Shown here: piece after piece, positions 1 through 12,200 of the stretch
Numbering within the stretch: the first letter of the stretch is position 1
Layout: each line of letters starts with the position of its first letter
Assembly: GCA_000310025.1 (NCBI GenBank)
Contig: FN648618.1
Span: forward strand, 40,427 to 104,426
Source: Ectocarpus siliculosus
Lineage: Eukaryota > Sar > Phaeophyceae > Ectocarpales > Ectocarpaceae
Reading direction: 5' to 3'
Length of the DNA: 64,000 bases
Position numbers and translations under genes: made by a program
Notes under the pieces: model-generated
What the model saw: the letters and a program-made list of their open reading frames with translations, nothing else
Databases searched by the model: none
What the model was told of the DNA's origin: nothing

Positions 1-429
1 GAACATTATTCTAGGTCCGTTCGAATCCCCGTGGTCACATATATATGTTAACCTGCGCCCTCCGGATACTTAATGGCGACCAAAGCGAGAAAAGTATCCA
101 GCATCGAAAGCGAATAACCTCTGTTCGGACGTCTGGCCTGAAGGCTACCCGCCCCCCCGCCCCCTCTCCTCCCCCATATACGATGTTGAGGGGCGCACGC
201 CCTTCCGTTTACCGGATATATAGTAGAGGCCTTCCGAGAGGGGCGAGGAGGCAGAATATCACACAAACAGGCACATATTTATGCTGGCCCCTGACCAACG
301 TAGATAGATATAGCTCAAGGTGATACCGAACGCGAGATGAGTCCTCACGCGCATGTGGGCTCAGGTGTTTGGCACGCCTCAAGTTTGCGTCCCGATGTCC
401 TCTTTGTACTCACATACACACAATGCGTG
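1..429. other. no gene; first copy of a local direct repeat
   Basis: I see no convincing coding sequence. Bases about 176-260 (a stretch with 'gatgttgaggggcg' and ending in 'atcacac') recur in diverged form at about 845-955, so this and the next interval look like decayed repetitive DNA. Confidence 0.4.
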
Positions 430-665
430 GGCTATACCATTAGGTTACCCCCTGGGGACACTTTGGCAGGGGGGGGGCGGGGGGCGGGGGTACAGGGCTC
501 CTACCAATCACAAAGTCTGGGCCCGGAACTTGGTAAGGTGTTGTTGTGTCGGTGACGTCTAGGGCCTTCACCTTGTACATGCCCGACACCCTGTCCGGTA
601 TTCTCGGTGATGCCCTGACAGGGTCAAGTGCCGAACAAGGTGAACACGGGAACCCTGGCAAGGTG
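430..665. repeat. dispersed G-rich repeat, copy 1
   Basis: This stretch holds a conserved 'cctggggacac' motif, a long G run, a purine-rich middle, the phrase 'caccttgtacatgc' and the end 'gatgccctgacagggt'. The same blocks in the same order and spacing occur at about 12030-12266, inside an intron of the 9.3-15.1 kb gene. It is therefore a dispersed repeat. I see no terminal inverted repeats or coding capacity, so its class is unknown. Confidence 0.55.
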
Positions 666-1781
666 CTAGGCCTTGACGGGGTTTCCCCTCATGAATCTGC
701 CACTACCCCATCATCCTTTACCGGGCATCTTGTGGGACCTTCCCAGGGTGACGGTTGATACAAGGTAACGTGTTCAGCCTTGGTAAGGTGATTGTATAGT
801 ACAGGGTTGGAAATGGGGACATTGGGCTATGTATCCATCCTAACCCTATACGGTGTTGAGGGGCGTCGTCCTGCCATTCAATGTTGGGAACCGAATCAAG
901 AAAGGATAGCATATGCGCCTTCCAAGAGGCGAAGATGCAGCACATCACACCTTTAAAGCTATCTCCACTCACTTGGGTTGATTCATATAGACTTTATCTC
1001 TAATACATCGGAACCCCGAACTGTGTTTCTATCAGAACGAAGAAGAGCACAACAACAAGCTTTTCGAAAATATGAGCGTCGCGAGCCCTTTTCTACAAAA
1101 CCTCGCGGTCGACACGCCGACGACGAACATTGCTCTGGCATCGACGAAATACCTTCGTTACATACGTCTGAAGTTCTTCGCGGCCTCGTGTGTGTTGTGT
1201 GTCGCCCACCGTCAAATGTATTCGCATGAAAAAAAAATGAGCACTTCCCCCTGGTCCTGATGCTGTATTGCGCATTTCTACTAGATTCTCGTCCCACGCC
1301 CGTGACACCGAACCTTAGGTCCAGGAAACGACATGCATCCAGCACGTGCGAAGAGGGCTGGCTGGCGTTTGCCAGAGGAGTATATAGCACCGGTGGCGGG
1401 GACGGCGCAACCGGCGAGAAGCACACAGTGCGGGGGGAGTTTAACACAGAGGCAACGGGGTGCGGCGAGGTTACCGAAGTGGACATGATGTCTTATTCGC
1501 GACGTTGTTCGACAAAGTTTTTGAAAGGGGCACGTGTCGATAGAAGCATAATGTAGTGGGGCGCCTACCGGGAGCTACTGTATGTACCTGTACAGCTCAA
1601 ACTGACCGGAATAGAGTACAACGTGCCGTCGTCAGACGCAAAGGTGGGTTATTGATAAATGTGTGGTCGATCTCACCTTGAGTCAGACGAACGAGTCTTG
1701 GAATATGCTGTGATGGTTCTCATTCAAAAGTTACTTGTCATACTCGGCCGAGCCCGGGTCAGACAACTTGTATGTGTGCTT
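666..1781. other. no supported gene
   Basis: The interval contains the second copy of the local direct repeat (about 845-955) and only short unsupported reading frames. It lies downstream of the transposase gene on the minus strand and may include its 3' flank or the end of that element. I could not define a terminal inverted repeat. Confidence 0.3.
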
Positions 1782-2908
1782 CTACACTTGGCCACCACCT
1801 GCCGATGACGGGGCAATGCAGCATGTCCGCTTCGACGAGGTCCGCAGTACCTTGCCCTGCTCGTCGACATCTTCGCCCCGGGCGTTGACTGCTACAGGAC
1901 ACAAGTGGTAGAGGTGTACGTGTCGCCTGATAGCTGACACAGCCCAGACCGATGGACGCCCCCTTCCTCTTAGCAACATCGTTGGATGCTGTGTCACCCC
2001 GTCCGGTTGGCGTCTATTTCCAGGGCCAGCCGACACATACTCGAACCCTAAAACAAACTCCGTCGTCGGGCGGTTGCTTCCTTGGATGCGTTGGTTTCCA
2101 ACATGTTGGAAGAAGCAGACTATCTTGGCCATAGTAAGAGTGTCTACGCTGGGGTCGTCGTCGTACGGGGGCTTCCCCTTGTGGATCTCCACATCCTCGC
2201 CAGACCCCGCCCCGACAACCCACTCGTCCGGTGGGTTGGATGAATATGCTGCTCGCGCGTTCCCTCCTTTCCAACGCCCGCTGCCGCTGCTGCTCTTCGC
2301 GGAGGCGGTGTGATTAAACCTAGAGCATGAGACTTTTTTGTTTTCCAGCGTTGGTGGGTTTCTCCAGCAGTAGGGACAGCGCACGTCCATGCAAGGCTCT
2401 GGTCGAGAACACCGCCCGCATCCATAAACGTTTCGGTACGCCTTGACCACCTCTACCATGCTTGGACGAAAGTGTCCCGCTGAGACGACCTCCCGCCAAG
2501 ACCCTGCGTTAGTGGTTGGTTGTCCCGCCTCATCGAAAAGAGTTGCATCCCACAGTGCGGAACCCTGGTGGGAGCCTTCCAACTGCACTCGAGTTGGCTC
2601 CGATGCAGCCGAAAGGTCGCTCGGGTCCCCTAGTCCTCCCGGAAGTCCTCCCGGCAAGTCTTTCATCAGCTGCTGTACGACTCGGACACAGTCGACTCCG
2701 GGGCGAACGGTAACCTCCTCTCTAACTTTTGTCGAGCGGTTGTACTTCATCACAGAGTACGGTAAGCCGTTCGCCAGGGCATGCCACGCGCACATGGTAT
2801 TCATGTGGCGCATATAGTGCGCTGGGACGTCTCTCCCGCTGCTGGATTTGTTCGCCCTCTTGTGTTTCTGGTGGGCGAATTCCCCGCTAGAGGCGTTGGG
2901 CATGTGTC
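1782..2908 (-). CDS. Tnp2-like transposase, C-terminal exon with Cys cluster
   Basis: An exon of 375 codons after an acceptor at 2909-2910 (…gcgtcag|G), joining the 3092-3182 exon in phase 1. It begins 'HMPNASSGEFAHQKHKRANK', resembling the E..H+..K segment that ends the catalytic domain of Tnp2-like proteins. Residues about 160-185 carry the cysteine cluster 'GCGRCSRPEPCMDVRCPYCW', likely zinc-binding. A later block, 'FVLGFEYVSAGPGNRRQ' to 'VWAVSAIRRHVHLYHLC', recurs in the exon at 57995-59115. The two are paralogues with the same phase and nearly the same length. The last 20 residues differ from the paralogue, so the end here may be altered or continue in another exon. Function beyond transposition is unknown. 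Confidence 0.6.
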
Positions 2909-3091
2909 CTGACGCGTCAGCAAAAGGAGGAGGAGGCCATTGGGTCTAGAAATTGAATGCAGTTGTTGACGCGGCCGGGTCAAAGGTGCAAGAGGTGCGG
3001 AGTGTCATTAGGAGGGATGTTCGCATAGAATATAGTTGCACATAGGCTAAGTTTTCGCCTCGCGGCAACAGAGAACATCCCACAAACTCAC

Positions 3092-4770
3092 CGTGGTTCT
3101 TCACGGCTTCCGAATAGTGTAGGGTACTGTGCATTGAAGGCCTCACGCCGTCCTTCCCGATAACTTCCTTCGCCACATGCACCTATACTTGTGTATGCAA
3201 GTATTATCCGTACAACACATCGAAATATGGGGGGGGGCGTCATGCTCAATATAAAGGTGCCACACTGTGCGCCATTCGATACAATGTGAAACCTCGAGGA
3301 AGGAGGTATTCGAGTTGTGCATACTATTAAGTATGGGTGGGCACATTGGGCAGCAAAATAGTTTTTGTGAGATGTTTAAATTACGAAAAAAATTCAGTCA
3401 TATTTCGACGAGGGCATGGCGAGACTTGACCCAAAAATACGGACCATTTCGTCTTGTCTCACCATGTCTTGCGCATGCTTGTGGAGCTGTTGCAGTTCCT
3501 CGTCGTTGTGGGAGGGTGCTCGCACCGCAAACGACAAGGCAGATGCGGATTGCACGAGCTTGAGTAAATCCTCCCACGCACCCGTCTGATTTCCCCAATT
3601 TGATTCCAGAGTCTTGACTAAGTCCTGCTTGAAGTATTTCACCTGTTGCGGACGGGCAGAGAGAGAGAGAGAGACAGAGAGACAGAGAGAGAGAGGGAGA
3701 GCGAGTAGAGAGAGGGAGATGAGACTGATTTTGATCCATCTTTTTACGTGGAATACAAGAGCTTCCGCGGTGGCGTAGCAGACTTGTCTGTTTTTAAAGT
3801 ATAGGCCGGGAGTGCAATGTAAAAGGGCGACCACATCGCACGGGTTTTGCCTTCATCATATAAGGTCTTCTGTACAGCTTTCATCATCTCAGGTCTTCTG
3901 CACACACGGCCAGTCTCTCACCATGGACCACGAGCTTTGAAGCACCTGTCGGAAGACGAGTAGCATGATGGGGGACAGCAGCCACTTATTACTGCCCGTC
4001 AAGGAAGAGTAGTTAGTGACGATGTCCTTCAGTGGCTTCTCGCGTGGTGGGTACAAAGCGTGGCCGTGCTCCCTGATGATGGCCGACACGAGTTTCCGGC
4101 CAACCGGATTCAATCTCGTGAGGATGAAACTCTGAACGAGGGACTGGACGTTCTAGGGTGCGCAATTAGAGAAAACACACGGTAAAGAGAACAGAGGGTG
4201 CGCATATGTCAAAGAAATTATGTGATGAGAAATAGTCTATAGGGATACGCACAGTGGGGCTTGCGTATAACCCATGAAGTACTGTGAATGTACCAGGTAC
4301 TCTGTAGCCCCGCCATTCATAATCTAATACACTCTCTGCGTCTCCACGACAGTGCACAAACACGACCCCTGACGGCTTTTTATGTCGGCGGCGACGCCTT
4401 ATTATGCTATGGTAGGGGTTAGCCCGGTTGTATGGTATCGCCCGCGGGTACAACAGTAAATAAATACTCTATGTACAAATCGTTTCAATTTACCAGCGCA
4501 TCCGCATGCAGGCTTTCGACTGGGGTTGCCTTGAGTGCATCGAGCTTGACGATGTCGTGTAACGGCCATATTTCTTGTTCCGCTACTGGTGCCACGACGC
4601 CGAGTGTCCTTGAGAGGCTCGTTTGGGCCGTTGGCGTGGACGCCAACTCAGCCAGACGAAGTCTCCCCATCAAAATCTGGCCTCTCGTTCTTCGATTTGA
4701 TTCTATGTCATACTTAGCTGACCCCAAATCTCCGCGGTCGTCTCCGAATTGCTCCACAAGGCAGTAAGGG
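3092..4770 (-). CDS. Tnp2-like transposase, middle exons
   Basis: Four exons. About 4494-4770 encodes 'PCPYCLVEQFG', a run with many Arg, and 'TPVESLHADAL', ending at a GTAAAT donor; its 5' limit lies in a short AAC microsatellite and is unclear. Exon 3922-4152 (77 codons, phase 0-0) is helical, with 'NPVGRKLVSAIIREHG' and 'NKWLLSPIMLLVFRQVL'. Exon 3463-3642 (60 codons, phase 0-0) contains 'ELQQLHKHAQDM'. Exon 3092-3182 (91 nt) ends in 'HSTLHYSEAVKNHG', the PxxHxxxH…G signature before the C-terminal exon. All four have GT-AG borders, and the shared phase argues against chance. The 5' side of the third intron (3643-3921) contains a GA microsatellite. Confidence 0.5.
3659..3716. repeat. GA microsatellite in an intron
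   Basis: A run of (GA)n with interspersed 'gagaca' units. It lies just upstream (transcript sense) of the 3' acceptor of the exon at 3463-3642, where it supplies a pyrimidine-rich tract on the minus strand. Confidence 0.85.
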
Positions 4771-4784
4771 CACGGGTGCAGGGT

Positions 4785-4811
4785 TGTTGTTGTTGTTGTT
4801 GTTGTTGTTTT
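4785..4811. repeat. GTT microsatellite
   Basis: About nine GTT units followed by a T run. On the minus strand it lies directly before the CPYC-encoding exon, which blurs that exon's 5' border. Confidence 0.85.
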
Positions 4812-6089
4812 TCTTCACATTAAACTCGTGTCAGTTGCTAATCCCAAAATCTAGCAAAGACTCGGCCCGTGGTCACAAAAATGCTAAAGCCATCAGAAGA
4901 TCTGAAGAACACGCACACTATTAGCAAGAAAAGGGTACACAAGCCCGAGGAGGTACACCTACAATCCCTGCAGCACGTTTGCGTGCTCACAACTGAACTA
5001 CACGCCCACACACTACAATTCGACTACAGCAGGCGGCATCACCCCCCTTCCTTGTCCCGCACTTCACCAAAATGAATGTTTGTCGACTACAGCGTACTGC
5101 TGTCTGAAGTGCTGTCTGTACAAAATAACACCATGGTGTATGGTGCACAGCAAGCTCGGGGCATGCAGCTGCTGTCTGAAGTGCTGTCAGAATGGTCCCG
5201 TGGACATACAATGAAGAAGAACAACCAACCAAAGCCATCATTGCAATTGACAATCGCCCGAATCTATCCAGATCATCTGTGTTAGACACAGCAGTGTAAA
5301 CATCGGCACTGACTAGGAATCGTTCCACATTGAAGGGGTCTTCCACGATGCAGGTACACAATTAAGGCACCCGGGTTATCCGCGCAATCTCTGCCGCGTC
5401 TCTCTACAAAACCAGTGACGACGACGTCATTACACACACCTAACACCTATATTCAGGAAACAAAACGGAAAATAATTGCCAACACAGGAGATGTTTGTCC
5501 GTGCGACACGGTTCGATGCCGTCCGCATGCTCCGGTTCCGCTGCTGCTCCGGTGCCGCTGCTCCGGTGCCGCTTCTCCGGTGTCGCTGTGGCCAGTCCTA
5601 GCACGACCAAATTCGACCCGCTCCGCTTCGTACACGCTCTCGTTGCTGTCCTTCCCAGTCGGTTCCTCGCTTTCTCCCTCGTTGCACTTAGGGTTCTTGG
5701 TCTGAAAATTCTCGCGCCGAAGGGTCAACCAGCCCAGTCAGCTCGTCACCACCTGTCCCCTCCTCATTTGATGGCAAAACCAGGTTACTGAGACAGTACA
5801 GCTCCCTCTAGCAAGCATAGGGCCGTGTACATAGTGCCCGTCCACCTTTCTGATGGCGTCTGCCTCCGCGCACAAAGATGAGATGGGCATTGCTGCCTGC
5901 ACCGACGGCCTCGAGGCCCGCGCATCTGCACCTTTGTACCTGACGCACCAGTGCCGACCCAACTCCACCACTACGCACGCCTTGCGGCGAGTGCGCCGTA
6001 GCAAGAAGGTATCGGTCCCTTGAGGATGAGTCTAGCCCTGCTCGCTAGAAAGACCCCCCCCCTCGCTTTGGGTCATGCCTAAGCAAAAC

Positions 6090-6209
6090 CTTGCCGAGGC
6101 AGCGAGGGGAAGAAGGGAGGGTGGAAGATGTGGGATGCTTGCAGTATAGAATGAGCGCTCGTTGGGGCGAGTCTGCCACAATCAGCAACATCCCGCATCG
6201 GACAAACAC
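6090..6209 (-). CDS. Tnp2-like transposase, exon 2 (core with VADSP)
   Basis: A 40-codon stretch after an acceptor (…cttaagcag|GTG) that joins exon 1 in phase 0. It reads 'VFVRCGMLLIVADSPQRA', which matches the hydrophobic strand plus acidic residue that follows the DGFN region in Tnp2-type transposases. The downstream limit is uncertain because the donor candidate (GTTTTG) is weak; the exon may end elsewhere. Confidence 0.4.
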
Positions 6210-6372
6210 CTGCTTAAGATATAGACACACAGAGAACAGAGAGGATATAAATTTATCTATCTAGAATTCCGCCGTACTTTTACACAACGCCAAACACGGC
6301 AGCAGTAGGCCATCGATTGTGGTGCTCTAGTGGAAATTTGCATATATGAAGAGTAATACGATATACACGCAC

Positions 6373-8364
6373 CTCCACTTCCTTCCACCTTCCATCCCGA
6401 TCCTGTACGAAAGCTCTGGCGATGCACCCCTTTTCAAGCTCATGCAAAACCTTTAATTGCAGAAGCATCTCCCCCTCGCTCGACGCCCCTGGAGAAGCGA
6501 CTGTGGCAAGGTGTATCTCTTGCTTTTTTCTCTGCAAAGCTAAGCTGTTCCACGCCCAGCTCAGGTACGACCCTCCCACCGATTTCTTGTTTCCGAGCCC
6601 ATGTGCATTGAATCCGTCAATGTGGTAGTTGACTGGCACGCTCACGAACGGCCTGTTTGCGACGTTGTGAGAGTAATCGTCTCCGCGGATGGTGAAAAGC
6701 GGTTCATCCAGAGTGCCCTCCAGCTTCCATGGCTCTGATCGTTTGTATTGCGGCGATGCCAATGATGCTGCGCCACCGGGTTTGTTTCGCTTCCGGTTTC
6801 CACCTCGATGCTTGTAGCGAATAACAAACGCTACACCAACAGCAGCCAGCGGTTGTATGTCGCCCACACGCTCCCCTTCTTTCCAGTCGGGGATTTTGCC
6901 TTGGCGATTCGTCACCTCGGCTTCCGGGTATATTTCGCACAAGTCTTGGATGTCGGTGGTCCCCACCTCCTCGGTAATGGACTTGTCTGTGCCTTGTGGC
7001 TCCCACACTCTCAGGAATTGCACGCCGTAGGCTGTCAAAATCGCCCCACCACCGTCTTGCTCCCCCGCGACATCGATAGCAGGTATGAACGGGCGCACTG
7101 ACGCTAACATTTTCCCCTTTTCAGCATCCCAAAAAATCCCCAACACTCGGCAAATCCTGTTTGTCGTTGTCACATTATTACCATCATCTTGAGGTTGGTG
7201 GGCTGCGACAATTGCGTCGTCGTTTACGTGAACTGTCCTCCCTCTCGATCTAGGCGGCCTAATACCGTCGTAGCCATAGTGGGGGGTTGATCTAGCTAGG
7301 ATGCCGTGCATGTTTGCACGTCTTCTGTTGCCCACAGGCCTCTCTGGGCCACAAAATATGTGCTCAGAAGCCAGCCCGGATTGGATCGCCTCGTTTCTAG
7401 AAAGTTGCTTTCCTCCCGGGTTTTTTAAAAACGTCTTCATCGACGAGGAAGTTTCCAGCTGCCGTTTGATTATCAAGTTCGCCGGGGCATCGTACACAAC
7501 TGAAGTGCTATCGTTGCCCCCGGCAGCGATGGCGGTGGGTGAGCATCGCACGTCTCTCTGGTACACTTCATACAAGTTCATACAGTTGCGCATCCTAGCA
7601 ACGAAGTGTTCGGCTTGTACGCCGTCTAGGTCGTTTATGTCAAACCCGCCCCCTGTTTTGGAGTCTTTGAACGGAAGCATAAACAATAATCCGGCCAATG
7701 CCGCCCGTGACATCTGCTCCTTGGTGACTAACTCCATCAACAGCAAATGGGAGAGGGTCGGAAAGGGGTATGTCGTCGATTTCGCAGCCTTTGTGTTAAA
7801 CCTAAGGTTTGGGGCCCCTCCTTCCATGAGGACTGCACCTTCCGCTTCACAAATGGGCTTGTGGACATTTCCTAGGCGCCGCATGTGACTGTCACCTTCA
7901 GGGACACCTTCAACGGAATCTTCACCGGCAGCATCACGAATTTTAGTTTCTTCGATACCGCCATCCCTAATATCCAATATAGAGTCACTATCGTCGCCAA
8001 AATCATTACCGTCTAACAACTTGTCAGCATTCGACCAGCCAATATCATCACCACTCCGGTCAGACCCTTCGCTGCTGCTGCAGGGGTAGTTTCTATCGCC
8101 TTCAACAAATTTGCAATTCATCAGAAGTCGTTCCTGCAAGCTGATTTCGTGGTCGTCCTTCGCACGACCCCGCATGGCAAAAGCAATGCTTTCTGCGTTT
8201 CGGATAATTTCCGCCGAGTTGCTGGCGGACGACGCCGCGCTACTACGTGCATCGGATGAAGCACCCGCCATACCTGTGTCGTGTGGGTTATATATCGCAT
8301 TTGATGCTGAAATTACCGAACTTGAGGAAGCAGTATAGACTAATACTTTAGACGCAAAATGCAT
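6373..8364 (-). CDS. Tnp2-like transposase, first large exon
   Basis: An open exon of 664 codons from an ATG at 8364 to a donor at 6373/6372 (…GAG|GTGCGT), ending in phase 0. Residues 1-150 are Ser/Ala/Asp-rich and look disordered. Around residue 200 comes 'YPFPTLSHLLLMEL', typical of the helical start of Tnp2-like proteins. Near residue 420 is 'CRVLGIFWDAEKGKML', and near residues 580-640 'YHIDGFNAHGLGNKKSVGG' followed by a basic, Leu-rich stretch, which I read as the start of the RNase H-like catalytic core. Reading past the donor reaches a stop at 6280, but 'VFVRCGMLLIVADSP' at 6209 joins in phase and restores the family pattern. It could belong to an uncharacterised relative rather than Tnp2 itself. 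Confidence 0.6.
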
Positions 8365-9269
8365 CTATAAGTAACACCCGATAAGCTGACGTGACTGTGT
8401 GTACATATTGCAGAGTAATCAATTAGCCGCTGTTCCGAATGGTGATAATAAACGTATCTACGGCACGCGTAGTGGGTAAGGCCGCGCGCACTAACCGTGG
8501 AGATTTTCCTGGAGACACTACACATATCCCCTGGACCGTTTAAGTATACTCCATTACTCAACAACGAGGGTGATGTGCCTAAAGGTGTAAGGTGTATTCA
8601 CTAGGACAGAAGTATTTCGACGAAACAGCAGTTAAATGCCACCATGTTCGGCGCCGCCCCTCTCTGTGCAAAATGTATGTTGTGGACGAATAAAGCACGG
8701 AAAACTATCCCGGGTTAAAGTGGCATCATACATGTAACAAGGACACGTACGCACGATTCATCGATTAAGTGTTGCAGCGAGCCCCCATCATCCTGCATAT
8801 ATCACCATACCTTCAGCGGGTTCGTCAACATGACTTGGGGGAGCAGACGCTTTCGATGCCCAACCGGCACTACCACAGTCATGCTGGTATGTCGGCGGTA
8901 CTGCTGTACGACCCCGCGCCTCCTGACATCGGACATGGCCGGGTTGAAATCTAGCTTGGTGTTGACGTAACGCCCGCGTGTCACGCGCTTCCGTTCCGCA
9001 GAAACAGGCAAATCTTCCTTGTTTTTTATGAGACGTCGCCCGCTCCGCCTCGCGCCCGGCCATTACTTATGTACACATATGTCAACTCTGTGTTGCCTGC
9101 TGCCTAGACAACGGTTTCACGCACATCGCACGGGCGCGGCGTAGGAAAGAATAAAGTCACAACGAAACGGAAAAAAGTAACGCCTTTTTTTTTTAAACCT
9201 TCTAATGGTTGAACCTGTCCCACGTCAGAAACCCTCACTCCCCGCCCACCACCCACACAGACGCGCGCC
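8365..9269. other. intergenic region, no supported gene
   Basis: Between the divergent transposase (minus) and the spliced gene (plus). I see only short unsupported frames. It should hold the promoter of the transposase and that of the plus-strand gene, but I cannot identify a specific element. Confidence 0.35.
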
Positions 9270-12200
9270 ATGGCGTCAAGAGGGTCGGGTTCATCAACCC
9301 GTAGGGCTACCCCTGATGCCATAGAGGCGGGCTGGATCGCGAGGACAGGGGGGGGGTAACCCGCTTCTCCCGCTCCAAGTCTAAGGGAAAGGGGAAGAAG
9401 CATGCTTCGCCACCGCCGCAGGCTCAAGTAAGTTCGCGCGATACCGATGGGACCTGTCATGGGGTTAGTGCAGCTGCTGTTGAGGAGGCTCAGCGATATC
9501 TTGGTCCATTGTCGGATTTGATAGATTCACCAGTGAGCGGTTCCCACAGAGGCCGGCGCCTGCGCAAGCTCAGGTCCAAGATGGCCGTTGAAGACGAAGC
9601 ATGCAACGTGCGTAAATGCGCGGCTACCGTTATTTTTTTTTTAGTTTTCGTACCATCATTACATGGCCTTGTCAAATAGCTGGACCGTCCCTATGGTGTC
9701 ATGTACCCGCACCGATAGGTACGGCTGTCCTTTCTATTACAGTCGCGACCGCTCTTCCTTTTAGTCGTGAACTCCCTCTCTACGTGGCAGTTGAAAGGAC
9801 AAAGTGTCGAGAGCATGACGCACGTATGCATGATGGCCTGCACATAATTTCCAAACACCAACCATCTACAAGCACAGCATTTGGAACTTACCTGCACCTG
9901 TGTCTGGTTCGCTCTGGACCCAATTTGATGCAGATGAACTGCAGAGGGGCATGTGTACTTTCCTACAGGCTGTTGCGGAGTTTGAGCTAGGTTCGGGGCT
10001 CTTGCCTTGATGGATGTGCTGGATGAGGAAACCTGTAGCTTTCACCAACGAGTGCTTTTTTCAAGGCAGCACAATATCTCGCGTTGTTGAATTTATTGTA
10101 AGTAGAGTATAATGGAATAATTAATAAAGACTACCCATTCGAGATATATTAGTTGCGCTAGAGCGAACAGCCAACAACTACAAGTACGCTTCCATATATG
10201 GGTACAACTTGTCCTCGAAGATTTCAGATGGCATACCGGCTAACCCCGAATCTCGAGTCCTCTCAACGTCCTCCCGTCATAGCCGCATTATGACGCAATA
10301 CGTTGTGCCCAGCCACATCGCAAAACTTGCTCTAATTTTTTTTTGTCTGACCCGCCCTTGTCGGGTTGCTTGTGTCTTTGTCTGTCCCAGGCGGAGGAGC
10401 CCAATGTCGATGATGATGTTGAGGCGGACCTGTCTTCCGTCAGGAACGTCTCCGCAGGCTCGGATCCGTCGGCCAGAGCGTCGAAGAGTGTTGGTAGGCA
10501 GTCGACGGGGGCTGCCCCGCAGGGTTCGTCTTCGCAGACGGTACCTGCCCCGTCCACACGTCGCAAGTCCGCGCCCCCCGTTACCGGTGCTGGTAGCGGG
10601 AGCGGCGGCGGCAGCAGCAGTGCCGCGCCCGCAGCATCCTCCGCCGCAACATCTTCGCAGAGCACCTCACGCAGGACTTCTGGTACGTTTGGCGAGATCA
10701 CACCCTCGCGCCCTGCTGCTGCCTCCGGCTTCGGTTCTGGTGCTGCCCCCGTCGCTGCTGATGCTGCCTCCGGCTCCGGTTCTTCTGATCGTGAGATCAC
10801 GATAACGTCCGCCATGACCCCGGCTGAAGCCATGGCGCGCGTTATGGTGGTTCTCGGCGGAGCTGCGGCAGGCCCAATCTTCATCTACATGCTTCAGAAG
10901 CATATGGAGGAACACGTGAGTAAAATAGGTCTTCCCTGAGAAAATAATCACTTTTGTTGGACAGATATGTTTTCATTTTGGATGAACGAGTCATTTACAA
11001 ACATTAACTTTGGGCATCCAGCACGTGTTCAACAATTGGGTCTTTCCCATAAAGTGGACGACGATAGAAGAAGGGGTTAACGTTATGGGTCTAACTCAAC
11101 GTCTGTCCTCTTGCGTAGACACACCACTCTCATTGTTCCACTATATTTTCCATGACGTGGAGGCGTAGCCAGGACTCCTACATATACCTTGATGTGTATT
11201 GGAATCCTTCCAACCGTCACACACACATGGTCAATCGAGTACTTCCCGTCATGCAGCAATGGAAAGAGTTGCAGTTTTCATCCTTGACATGAGGCCGAGG
11301 GTCTTGGTCATGAAATATTGCGGCGTGCCGCACTCAACCTGTCGTCTGTTTGATGTTGTTGGATTCCTACAAAATGTATTCGTCACAGACGGCAATCCAC
11401 ACTCTCCCTCCTGCCCCGCTTGATGTCCCGCCCGCCGTTGTTTTTCCCACTACATCCGTCGCAGGTAAAACTGGTTTTCTCCCCACTTCTCGGCGGCAGC
11501 TCGTCGGTCGTTGCGGGTTCTCCGGGAAGTGCGACCCAGCCTGTCAGGCAGCCAGGAGGCTCAGTACGTGGCTTCACTGCTGCCATCTTCGTGGTGTGGA
11601 GGTTTGCACTCATCGGGCCCCAGCAGATGGACTACTGTACGGGGTATGGGCGGACGGACCCTGACACGAACGTATTCTGTAGGACGTCCTACATGTTCTG
11701 GGAGCCCACCGGTCTACGATACGAGCCCTTCATGAGTGAGTGTTGTGTTTTTTTTGGGTCATTCGAATAAGTTTTTGTGTGAACTGATTCACTCACAGGT
11801 AGAGCGATTCGTCAAAGTTGCCCTGACCGTAAGGTCTCTAGTCATCGCGGTGGTCGAATACAACGTTGTGCTTATGCTGCTGAAATATTAGATTTTGGCA
11901 CATACACTACACAGCCCCGGAGTTCACGCCAATTGTAGTTTTTCGTAAGAGTCGGTCAATCGGCCTCCGTCCTTCGCTTTAGTTTGCCCGCGGAAACATA
12001 TCGATTGCCGTTATCGGTCGGTGTTGCAGGCCCGCCCTCTTACGATGTGGCCACTCGGCTACCCCTGGGGACACCTTAGAAGGGGGGGGGGTCAACACTG
12101 TAGGCACCCTGTGATGGGGGGGGGGGGGGGGCACAGGGTTCATAGCGAAGGCAAGGTCCGGGCCTCGACCTTGTTAAGGTCTTGTGCCTTGGTGGGGTCT

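Larger units (their letters stand above)
1782..8364 (-). mobile_element. Tnp2/CACTA-like DNA transposon: multi-exon transposase gene
   Basis: A minus-strand gene whose exons I place at 6373-8364, about 6090-6209, about 4494-4770, 3922-4152, 3463-3642, 3092-3182 and 1782-2908. The last four junctions have GT-AG borders and matching phase, with open frame throughout. Landmarks in order match the Tnp2-type transposases of CACTA/Plavaka/KDZ elements as I know them: an N-terminal 'YPFPTLSHLLL' region, 'DGFNAHG', 'VADSP', a CxxC pair ('CPYC'), 'PVESLHADAL', a helical exon, 'HSTLHYSEAVKNHG', and an E..H+..K-type segment. The family match is from memory of motif order, not a search. The link between the exons at 6.1 and 4.77 kb is unresolved, as are the ends of the element. 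The enzyme would cut and reintegrate the transposon in the nucleus. Confidence 0.55.

Noticed and set aside
14-40. tRNA-like 'gttcgaatcccc' at the window edge
   Set aside because: It fits a B box, but the flanking bases do not form a T stem and the rest of any tRNA would lie outside the window.
9878-9990. An extra exon between exons 1 and 2 of the eight-exon gene
   Set aside because: The translation looks reasonable, but its length breaks the otherwise consistent phase.
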